From: Candidatus Dadabacteria bacterium
GTDB taxonomy: Bacteria; Desulfobacterota_D; UBA1144; Nemesobacterales; UBA2774
NCBI GenBank assembly: GCA_020027805.1
Contig: JAHKKQ010000043.1
Location: forward strand, 1 to 20,789
Direction: 5' to 3'
DNA length: 20,789 nt
Position 1 is the stretch's first letter. Each line of letters starts with the position of its first letter. The notes beneath the pieces were generated by a model. The model was not told where the DNA came from, did not search any database, and worked only from the letters and a program-made list of their open reading frames with translations. The translations under genes and the position numbers were made by a program. Positions 15,373 through 20,789 of the stretch are shown here, piece after piece.

Positions 15373-15819
15373 ATGAGTCTGATGATAAAAACGAACGCAA
15401 CTTTACTTAACATCTCTTTACTTCTGCTGCGGTTGACAGTCGGTATAATTTTGTTCCTGGCCGGAGCCGGGAAGGTACTCGGATGGTTCGGCGGCCAGGG
15501 AATCGATGCTACCATAGATATCTTTGTTTCCCAGATGGGCATTCACCCGATCCTCGCTTACCTGAGCTGCTATACCGAGTTCATCGGCGGATTTCTGCTG
15601 ATCGTAGGGCTCCTCACCAGGCCAGCCGCTTTCGCCATAACGATCAACATGCTCGTGGCGGCGCTCGTCACACTTCCGAACGGCTTCCTTAAGGGCGCTT
15701 CATACCCGTTCAGCATGATGGTCAGCTCGCTCATCATACTCCTCGCAGGTCCTATGGCGTACAGCCTGGACGCGTGGCTGCTGAGCGGGCGAAAGAACCG
15801 TTATTCAAAGATTTCATAA
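15373..15819 (+). CDS. DoxX family membrane protein
   Basis: A 148-residue integral membrane protein with four predicted helices (about 12-33, 60-80, 83-103, 110-132). The DoxX-type opening LLLRLTVGIILFLAGAGKVLGWFGG and the YTEFIGGFLLIVGLLTRPAAF segment identify the family. DoxX proteins are linked to oxidative-stress and sulphur-redox functions in several bacteria; the reaction here is not known. The ribosome site GAAAAGG lies just before ATG. It probably belongs to the transcript starting at the SRPBCC promoter; a weak TGTCGG/CGAATA pair just upstream is too close to the start to be convincing. Confidence 0.85.
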   Translation: MSLMIKTNATLLNISLLLLRLTVGIILFLAGAGKVLGWFGGQGIDATIDIFVSQMGIHPILAYLSCYTEFIGGFLLIVGLLTRPAAFAITINMLVAALVTLPNGFLKGASYPFSMMVSSLIILLAGPMAYSLDAWLLSGRKNRYSKIS

Positions 15820-15830
15820 GCAGGCCTGAT

Positions 15831-15953
15831 ATGAAAAATTTACTCACAAAGACCTTCGGTAACGGTCTCGTCCTGCTTTGTTATCAGCCCGAAGAAAAAA
15901 TACCCAGCGATAACGGGGCGGTTATGAAATTTAGACAATCGGAGTATCCATGA
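15831..15953 (+). CDS. Possible 40-residue small ORF overlapping the GFA gene start
   Basis: An ATG-initiated frame of 40 codons lies 11 bases after the DoxX stop. Its TGA overlaps the ATG of the next gene as ATGA (15950-15953). The overlap is typical of translational coupling and would make this a real or leader peptide. The product begins MKNLLTKTFGNGLVLLCYQP and has no recognised domain. The ribosome site is weak (AGG). It could equally be a chance frame or a decayed gene remnant. Confidence 0.25.
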   Translation: MKNLLTKTFGNGLVLLCYQPEEKIPSDNGAVMKFRQSEYP

Positions 15954-16372
15954 AAAAGACATATCTTGGAAGCTGCCACTGCGGCGGCGTCCGCTTCGAA
16001 TGCGAGGCTGACCTCGCGCGGGATACTAGCAGGTGCAACTGCTCTATCTGTGCAAAGACGAGATACTGGAAAGTCCTTGTCAAAGCCGACAAGTTCCGGC
16101 TGCTTCAGGGAGAGGACTCTCTCACTGATTACCAGTTCGGGAGCAGCACCGTACACCACCTCTTCTGCAGCCGTTGCGGAGTGAAGCCGTTCGGCAGGGC
16201 GTATCTAGACATCACCTTCCTCGGCGAGGTAGTGCGCGGCGAGTTCTACGCCGTTAACGTCGCCTGTCTCGACGACGCTACGGCCGGGGAGCTCGCGGGA
16301 GCGCATGTGCGTTATGAAGACGGCTGGAACGACGCTTGGGAGTCGGCACCTGCTGAAACCAAATACTTATGA
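15950..16372 (+). CDS. GFA family zinc protein (glutathione-dependent formaldehyde-activating enzyme-like)
   Basis: A 140-residue cytoplasmic protein with the full cysteine ligand set of the GFA fold: C9-H-C11-GG, C29-N-C31-SI-C34 and C73-SR-C76, which bind structural and catalytic zinc. Founding members bind glutathione and promote S-hydroxymethylglutathione formation; most relatives, probably including this one, have no proven substrate. GGAG stands six bases before ATG. It follows DoxX in the same direction, and the stop of a possible small frame overlaps its start. The context of stress and detoxification genes under an ECF-type promoter fits an electrophile-handling role (inference). Confidence 0.88.
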   Translation: MKKTYLGSCHCGGVRFECEADLARDTSRCNCSICAKTRYWKVLVKADKFRLLQGEDSLTDYQFGSSTVHHLFCSRCGVKPFGRAYLDITFLGEVVRGEFYAVNVACLDDATAGELAGAHVRYEDGWNDAWESAPAETKYL

Positions 16373-16415
16373 ACGGCATCAAACAAATTATAAATAAAAC
16401 TTCATGAGGGCAATT

Positions 16416-16907
16416 ATGGCTAAATTAAGCGATTCTATGCTGGATTTTCTAAACGGGCGTCACTATGCGACGCTTGCAACGCACAACGACGACGGCACCA
16501 TACACCTCACACCGGTCTGGTATCTCTTCGAGGACGGGCGTTTTTATGTAGAGACGTCTCCCTCCGCGCGGAAGGCCAGGAACGTTGCCGCCCGCCCGCA
16601 GGCTTCGGTCGTGGTCGACAGCAGGAGGAGGCAGGGGGACGAGTTGTGGGTGAGCGCGTCGGGGACTGCGGAGATAATCCAGGGAGAGCGTTTCAATGAG
16701 ATTGCCGCAAAGATTCTTAAGCGCTATATAACAAAGACCGGGCTCGAAGACCCGAGGGTAGGGCCGGGGTTTTCAGCGGGGGGCGGGGTAGTTATTTGTC
16801 TCACGCCGCATTCCTGGGGGTCGTGGGATTTCAAGAGCCTCGACGATCAATATTTCGGCGGTATCCTGAGACAGACGCCTGAGAAGTGGTTTCATACGGT
16901 TGATTAA
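16416..16907 (+). CDS. Pyridoxamine 5'-phosphate oxidase-like (PPOX class) flavoprotein
   Basis: This 163-residue split-barrel flavin-binding protein has the usual opening for PPOX-class enzymes: a short helix (LSDSMLDFLNG), then the strand HYATLATHNDDGTIHLTPVW. Further on come YVETSPSARKARNVAARPQASVVVD and VSASGTAEII. Such proteins use FMN or F420 in redox reactions; the cofactor choice cannot be decided here. ATG 16416 is preferred because GAGGG (16406-16410) is five bases upstream; an ATG at 16404 would lie over that site and add four residues. It follows the GFA gene by 43 bases and probably shares its transcript. Confidence 0.85.
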   Translation: MAKLSDSMLDFLNGRHYATLATHNDDGTIHLTPVWYLFEDGRFYVETSPSARKARNVAARPQASVVVDSRRRQGDELWVSASGTAEIIQGERFNEIAAKILKRYITKTGLEDPRVGPGFSAGGGVVICLTPHSWGSWDFKSLDDQYFGGILRQTPEKWFHTVD

Positions 16908-16957
16908 CGCCAAAACTGCTCTGCTTTTTGACCGGACAGATAAAAAATCGCAGAAAG

Positions 16958-16989
16958 TGTCCTGAAATCTTCCGCTCGTTCGTCGTATA
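16958..16989 (+). promoter_or_regulatory. Putative ECF-type promoter, copy B (first SnoaL gene)
   Basis: TGTCCT (16958-16963), 17-base spacer, CGTCGTATA (16981-16989), 29 bases before the ATG at 17019. The -10 region TCGTTCGTCGTATA is identical to copy A over 14 bases. Confidence 0.6.
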
Positions 16990-17018
16990 TATGCAAATAA
17001 ATACAAAGGAGAAAAATC

Positions 17019-17459
17019 ATGAGCGCAAATAAAGTCAATGACGAAGCCCGCATACGGGAGCTGATAGACAATTGGGCAAAGGCGTTCCGTGCTAAAGACA
17101 TCGACGGGATTATGTCCATCTACGCGCCGGACATAGTGTCGTTCGACGCCATAGCCCAGCTGCAATTTAAGGGAGCAGATGCGTATAAAAAGCACTGGGA
17201 AGCGTGTCTTTCTTTCTGTCAGGGCCCGATAACCTTTGAGATCAGGGACATGAATATCGCGGTTGGAGACGGCGTCGCATTCTCACATTATCTTAACAGG
17301 TGCGGTGGGACTGACGAGAGCGGAGAGGAAAAAGCCTCGTGGATGCGTGCGACCGTATGCTTCCAAAAGATAAACGGACAATGGATGGTTGTGCATGAAC
17401 ATTACTCCTCGCCATTCGATATGGAGAGCGGCAAGGCGTTATTCGACCTTCAGCCGTAG
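17019..17459 (+). CDS. SnoaL-like/NTF2-fold protein (DUF4440-type), copy 1
   Basis: This 146-residue cone-shaped alpha+beta barrel protein is of the YybH/SgcJ type. It opens with the amphipathic helix IRELIDNWAKAFRAKDIDGIMSIYAPD, typical of the family, and has the paired strands ITFEIRDMNIAVGDGVAFSHY and TVCFQKINGQWMVVHEHYS. These proteins bind small hydrophobic ligands or act as isomerases or hydrolases; the substrate is unknown. AAAGGAG sits just before the ATG. It is directly preceded by a promoter matching that of the sigma-factor operon. It is a clear paralogue of the gene at 17951: both share the IMS-YAP, GDG-AFSH and CL/GPI blocks and the ending LF-L-P. Confidence 0.87.
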   Translation: MSANKVNDEARIRELIDNWAKAFRAKDIDGIMSIYAPDIVSFDAIAQLQFKGADAYKKHWEACLSFCQGPITFEIRDMNIAVGDGVAFSHYLNRCGGTDESGEEKASWMRATVCFQKINGQWMVVHEHYSSPFDMESGKALFDLQP

Positions 17460-17551
17460 CGTTCGTGTTAATTTCGACTGAGGTAGTAACTGTTGCGAAA
17501 TTATCTGTCTGCGAATGAGACTGCGCGGACTTGGAGTAGAGGAGAGAACCC

Positions 17552-17929
17552 ATGTTTAAAAACACTAAGGCGTTCAGCGGCTTTTCTGTAAACGACATTG
17601 AAGAAGCCAAAAGGTTTTACGGTAAGACGCTCGGGCTTGAAGTTTCGGAATCGCACGGCCTGTTAACCCTGCACATCGCGGGCGGAACCGATATATTAAT
17701 ATATCCGAAACCCAACCACACTCCGGCGACTTTTACCATCCTCAATTTCCCCGCGGACAATGTTGAAGATGCAGTCGAGGAACTGACCTCACGCGGCGTG
17801 CGGTTCGAGATCTATAACGAAGACGAGCTCAAAACGGACGAAAAAGGTATCTTCCGCGGCGAGGGGCCCAAGATAGCGTGGTTTAAAGACCCTGCCGGTA
17901 ATATATTGTCAGTCCTGGAAGAAAAATAA
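17552..17929 (+). CDS. VOC (glyoxalase/bleomycin-resistance) family protein
   Basis: A 125-residue vicinal-oxygen-chelate protein with two beta-alpha-beta-beta-beta modules (about 1-60 and 61-125). Typical blocks are VNDIEEAKRFYGKTLGLEV at the start of module 1, and DNVEDAVEELTSRGVRFE with FKDPAGNILSVLEE closing module 2. VOC enzymes bind a divalent metal and act on small electrophiles or antibiotics; the specific substrate is not evident. GAGGAGAG lies about seven bases before ATG. It sits between two SnoaL paralogues, and its stop is 21 bases before the second, so these two are one operon. Confidence 0.88.
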   Translation: MFKNTKAFSGFSVNDIEEAKRFYGKTLGLEVSESHGLLTLHIAGGTDILIYPKPNHTPATFTILNFPADNVEDAVEELTSRGVRFEIYNEDELKTDEKGIFRGEGPKIAWFKDPAGNILSVLEEK

Positions 17930-17950
17930 TTTCATTGAAAGGAGAATAAC

Positions 17951-18391
17951 ATGAGCACTAAGAAGGCGAATCAGGAATCTGGGATAAGGAGCCTGATCGA
18001 CGATTGGAGAGAGGCGATGCGGAGAAGAGACATCGACGCTATAATGTCGTTCTACGCCCCTGAAATCAGGCTGTTCGACATCATGCCGCCCCTCGAATAC
18101 AAGGGACGGGATGAGTACAGGAAAATCTGGGAGATGTGTTTACCTGCGTTCGAGGGCCCTATTGAGTGCGAAGTCCGCGACCTGAGCATTACTGCTGGTG
18201 ACGGTATGGCGTTCAGCCACGGACTCTACCGCTTCACCGGAAAGATGACCGATGGGAAGGAGATGGACATGTGGGCGCGGGGGACGGTTTGCTACAGGAA
18301 GTTAGACGGTAAATGGGTGATCACGCACGACCATCACTCGGTGCCTATAGACATGCAGACGAACCAGGAGCTCTTTAACCTTAAACCATAG
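17951..18391 (+). CDS. SnoaL-like/NTF2-fold protein (DUF4440-type), copy 2
   Basis: A 146-residue paralogue of the gene at 17019, equal in length and collinear throughout (helix IRSLIDDWREAMRRRDIDAIMSFYAPE, then GPIECEVRDLSITAGDGMAFSHGLYR and GTVCYRKLDGKWVITHDHHS). Its His-rich C-terminal strand (HDHHS against HEHYS in copy 1) may alter ligand or metal binding. AAAGGAG stands about seven bases before ATG. It is co-transcribed with the VOC gene. The divergence between the copies suggests an old duplication with the VOC gene lying between them. The substrate is unknown. Confidence 0.87.
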   Translation: MSTKKANQESGIRSLIDDWREAMRRRDIDAIMSFYAPEIRLFDIMPPLEYKGRDEYRKIWEMCLPAFEGPIECEVRDLSITAGDGMAFSHGLYRFTGKMTDGKEMDMWARGTVCYRKLDGKWVITHDHHSVPIDMQTNQELFNLKP

Positions 18392-18533
18392 CGTTGAATT
18401 CTCCACACCGGGGGGAGCGCCGGCGCGGGTCAAGACGGCCGGCTCATTGAAGTTTATGTGGTTCCGGGGAGCGGGACTGCGTATAATTATTCAGGTAGTG
18501 TCCGGGGGCTGATTATATAAATCTTTGATGTGT

Positions 18534-18566
18534 TGTCCTGAATGCCCTCCGTTCATTCGTCGTTTA
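18534..18566 (+). promoter_or_regulatory. Putative ECF-type promoter, copy C (YCII-sigma operon)
   Basis: TGTCCTGAA begins at 18534; an 18-base spacer separates TGTCCT from CGTCGTTTA (18558-18566). It lies 34 bases before the ATG at 18601. It matches copies A and B in the -35 hexamer and the CGTCGT block, suggesting autoregulation by the downstream sigma factor. Confidence 0.6.
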
Positions 18567-18600
18567 GGCGTAAGAAATAAATTTGGTAAGGAGAACGATT

Positions 18601-19032
18601 ATGGCTACGCAGCCGATAACCGAATATATGTTGTTGTTCCGGGGCACCGGGTGGCATAAGGGCCTTTCGCCTGAAGAAATACAAGAGGTTATTACGCGGA
18701 TGTATGCCTGGTACGACCGGTTGATTGCGGAGGGCAAGGCTAAGGCCGGTAAGCCGCTCATGTTCGAGGGCAAAATCGTCTCACAGAAAAACGGCAGGGT
18801 TGTGTCGGACGGTCCCTTTGCGGAATCCAAGGAAGCGATCGCCGGTTATTTTCTACTCCGTGTGGACAGCCTCGACGAGGCGGCCGAGATCGCGAAGGAG
18901 TACCCCGCCTTAATGTATGGCGCGACGGTCGAGGTCAGGCCGGTTGCCCCCGAGTGCGCTGTTGCGCTTAGCCTACTCGACAAAGATGAGGAGGAAGAGG
19001 TATCGCAAGCGGGCGCATCGCAATTCAATTGA
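18601..19032 (+). CDS. YCII/DGPF-domain protein, partner gene of the ECF sigma factor
   Basis: A 143-residue YCII-related protein. The DGPF motif is exact at residues 70-73 (DGPFAESKEAIAGYF), preceded by the family's YMLLFRG strand. Acidic and His residues in this dimeric fold suggest a small-molecule enzymatic role that remains undefined. DGPF proteins are the characteristic genomic partners of ECF42 sigma factors. AAGGAG (18588-18593) lies seven bases before this ATG, which decides the start over an upstream TTG. The gene is followed after 16 bases by the sigma gene, so both are one operon, transcribed from the promoter at 18534. The last 25 residues are an acidic, family-atypical tail. Confidence 0.92.
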   Translation: MATQPITEYMLLFRGTGWHKGLSPEEIQEVITRMYAWYDRLIAEGKAKAGKPLMFEGKIVSQKNGRVVSDGPFAESKEAIAGYFLLRVDSLDEAAEIAKEYPALMYGATVEVRPVAPECAVALSLLDKDEEEEVSQAGASQFN

Positions 19033-19048
19033 GAGGCGAAAGTATCGG

Positions 19049-20359
19049 ATGACTGACCCCGACATCTCCCCGGGAACTGAGCCCGGGGAGATAACCAGTG
19101 TCGTGGAGCATTGTTTCCGCCATGAAGCGGGTAAGATGGTTTCTACCCTGACGAGGATTTTCGGGGCCAGGCACCTGAATCTTGCCGAGGACGTGGTCCA
19201 GGAGGCGCTCGCCAGGGCGTTACAGACCTGGCCTTATTACGGCGTCCCCAGGAATCCCGCCGCCTGGATCACGCAGGTTTCAAAAAACCTGGCGCTCGAC
19301 CTGATAAGGCGCGACAAGGTCTTCCGGAATAAGGAAATCGATATCGCCTTTTTTATGGAGGATGCCACGGCAATTTCCGGAGGAGAGGATTCGGTGTCTT
19401 TCAAGGACGAGATCAGGGACGACCGTTTGTGGATGATGTTCATGTGCTGCCATCCGCTGGTTCCGCGGGAAGCCCAGGTAGCGCTTGCCCTAAAGACCCT
19501 TTGCGGGTTCAGCGCCGGAGAAATCGCGAAGGCATTCCTTACATCCGAAGCGGCAATTGCCAAGAGGCTCACGCGCGCAAAACGAAAGATCCGCGAGGCC
19601 TCGATCCCCTTCGAGCTCCCGACGGGCGATGAGTTGAGAGCGCGTCTCGACGGCGTGCTGCAGACCCTGTACCTGCTGTTCAACGAGGGCTACAAGGCCT
19701 CCGAGGGCGATAACCTCATAAGGAAAGAGCTCTGCCATGAAGCGGTCCGCCTCTGCGCGCTGCTGGCCGGGCACCCCGTCGGCAATCGGCCCGGCGTCCA
19801 TGCGCTCCTGGCGCTTATGCTTCTCAATGGGGCGCGGCTTCAGGCCCGGTTGGACACGGACGGAAACATTCTCCGGCTTAAAGATCAGGACAGGTCGCGA
19901 TGGGACCGGGGGATGATAGCCAGGGGTTTATTTCACCTGATGCAATCTACTGAAGGCGATGAGCTGAGCGTTTATCATCTTCAGGCGAGCATCGCCGCCT
20001 GCCACTGCGCGGCCAGGGACTACGAATCGACGGATTGGCGGCGGATACTGCACTTTTACGACCTGCTGGTAAATATGGACGATTCTCCGGTCGTCGCGCT
20101 TAACCGCTCGGTGGCCATTTCAAAAGTCCACAGCCCGAAAGCGGCGATCGAAGCGGTCGAAGCGATAAAGGACCGCGAGCAGCTTGATTCTTATTACCTT
20201 CTCTACGCGGTCCTCGGCGAGTTCGAGGAGCTCCTCAATAACAGAAAGGCCGCCGCAAATTATTTCCGCAAATCGCTAGAGCTTGCCACGATCAAATCCG
20301 AACGTAAGTTCCTCATGAAACGGCTCCGCGCGGTCGAGGACGGCCGGAGCGGCAATTAA
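19049..20359 (+). CDS. ECF42-type RNA polymerase sigma factor with C-terminal TPR-like extension
   Basis: A 436-residue group IV sigma factor. Region 2 spans about residues 20-90 with the core-binding LAEDVVQEALARAL, and region 4 about 125-180 with the helix-turn-helix CGFSAGEIAKAFLTSEAAIAKRL. A long C-terminal part follows, beginning with LYLLFNEGYKASEG (207-220), which is diagnostic for this group. The extension (about 225-430) is all helical with TPR-like repeats ending in NNRKAAANYFRKSLELA. In this group the extension is thought to control activity in place of an anti-sigma factor, and none is encoded nearby. ATG 19049 is chosen because homologues start just before region 2; the open frame extends upstream through the YCII gene in another frame. 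It probably drives the three matching promoters in this cluster. Confidence 0.92.
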   Translation: MTDPDISPGTEPGEITSVVEHCFRHEAGKMVSTLTRIFGARHLNLAEDVVQEALARALQTWPYYGVPRNPAAWITQVSKNLALDLIRRDKVFRNKEIDIAFFMEDATAISGGEDSVSFKDEIRDDRLWMMFMCCHPLVPREAQVALALKTLCGFSAGEIAKAFLTSEAAIAKRLTRAKRKIREASIPFELPTGDELRARLDGVLQTLYLLFNEGYKASEGDNLIRKELCHEAVRLCALLAGHPVGNRPGVHALLALMLLNGARLQARLDTDGNILRLKDQDRSRWDRGMIARGLFHLMQSTEGDELSVYHLQASIAACHCAARDYESTDWRRILHFYDLLVNMDDSPVVALNRSVAISKVHSPKAAIEAVEAIKDREQLDSYYLLYAVLGEFEELLNNRKAAANYFRKSLELATIKSERKFLMKRLRAVEDGRSGN

Positions 20360-20506
20360 CCCGCTTTACCGCCATGCGAGATGTTTCATTGGTTAGCGGG
20401 TCGCGTATTTATATTCCATTTCCGCAAACTCGTTCGTTATCCCCGCACCTGATCTGTATAATGTAAAATAAATCCATCATCTTCAGCCGTACCATCGGGG
20501 GATAAT

Positions 20507-20789
20507 ATGAATTCGGATTTCTGGCCCGGGCAAACAAGAAAACTCCGCGATATGATTGGTATAGAGCACCCGATTATACAGGCTCCAATGGCGGGCGGGC
20601 CGACGACTCCCGAATTAGTCGCCGCCGTGTCGAACGCGGGAGGCCTGGGCTCTTACCCCGGCGGGTACCTTCCGCCCGGTGAGATAGATTCAGCGATACG
20701 GCAAATCCGCGCGCTGACCGGTAAACCGTTTGCCGTAAACCTGTTTATCCCCGGGAAAACCCCGCGCAGGAAAACATCGGCCAGGGTGA
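20507..20789 (+). CDS. Nitronate monooxygenase (2-nitropropane dioxygenase family), 3' end beyond window
   Basis: The first 94 codons of an FMN-dependent TIM-barrel enzyme that oxidises alkyl nitronates. The opening is diagnostic: a short N-terminal helix, then IEHPIIQAPMAGGPTTPELVAAVSNAGGLGSYPGGYLPP, which carries the FMN-binding QAPMAGG and the AGGLGS loop, followed by the strand KPFAVNLFIP. GGGGGA lies about five bases before ATG. A TATAAT at 20457-20462 with a poor -35 (TCGTTA, 20434-20439) may be its promoter; the ECF-type signature of the preceding cluster is absent, so it is probably not part of that regulon. It lies 147 bases after the sigma gene. Confidence 0.9.
   Translation, partial: MNSDFWPGQTRKLRDMIGIEHPIIQAPMAGGPTTPELVAAVSNAGGLGSYPGGYLPPGEIDSAIRQIRALTGKPFAVNLFIPGKTPRRKTSARV

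Noticed and set aside
17506..17531. TGTCTG upstream of the VOC gene as an ECF -35 box
   Set aside because: No CGTC element follows at 16-18 bases.
18419..18446. GCCGGC inverted repeat after the second SnoaL gene as a terminator
   Set aside because: The loop is 13 bases and no T-run follows; too weak to annotate.
1..20789. CRISPR array, insertion sequence, integrase or phage genes
   Set aside because: No regularly spaced short repeats, transposase, recombinase or phage structural frame was found on either strand.

Overview
The window comes from a Gram-negative bacterium. It encodes several lipobox-bearing lipoproteins, an RND/membrane-fusion/outer-membrane-channel efflux operon and exported or inner-membrane proteins. 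Base composition is mostly GC-rich (for example 40 of 60 bases at 6841-6900), with one clearly AT-richer patch (19 of 60 G+C at 3001-3060). A class I cyclic-di-GMP riboswitch and an ECF sigma factor with a long TPR-like tail fit a deltaproteobacterial (Desulfobacterota/Myxococcota-like) or similar environmental lineage. No marker gene here settles the taxonomy.

Layout. (1) 1-889: the 3' end of a DnaQ-type exonuclease fused to a WYL domain, convergent with a coiled-coil lipoprotein. (2) 1040-9867: an initiator tRNA-fMet gene followed by three segments. Each segment ends in a direct repeat of the 3' part of that tRNA, at 2736, 3781 and 9827. The segments carry an RNB-type exoribonuclease, a double-domain carboxymuconolactone decarboxylase-like protein, and an RND efflux operon. 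This looks like repeated site-specific integration at a tRNA, or an array of cassettes bounded by tRNA-derived sites. No integrase lies in the window. The RND pump gene appears to have lost two internal pieces; the second loss shifts the frame and joins the pump to the channel protein in one open frame. (3) 9921-14529: a small conserved-looking protein, a membrane-anchored beta-lactamase-fold hydrolase, a c-di-GMP riboswitch in front of an unknown gene, an exported cysteine-rich-repeat protein, a VIT1/CCC1 metal transporter, a PrcB-like lipoprotein and a 52-residue small protein. (4) 14680-20359: a cluster of small detoxification or stress-type genes (SRPBCC, DoxX, GFA, PPOX, two SnoaL-like, VOC, YCII). 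It ends in an ECF42-type sigma factor. (5) 20507 to the end: the start of a nitronate monooxygenase.

How the parts work together. In region 4 three well-separated promoters share a TGTCCT / CGTCGT(A/T)TA architecture with 17-18 bp spacing. They stand before the SRPBCC gene, the first SnoaL gene and the YCII-sigma pair. The simplest reading is that the sigma factor transcribes its own operon and two neighbouring units, forming a local regulon. In region 2 the efflux operon has an 18-bp perfect palindrome next to its promoter, typical of TetR-type control, although no TetR gene is present here.

The observations most worth following are the tRNA-fMet repeat array, the local ECF regulon, and the c-di-GMP riboswitch controlling a protein I do not recognise.
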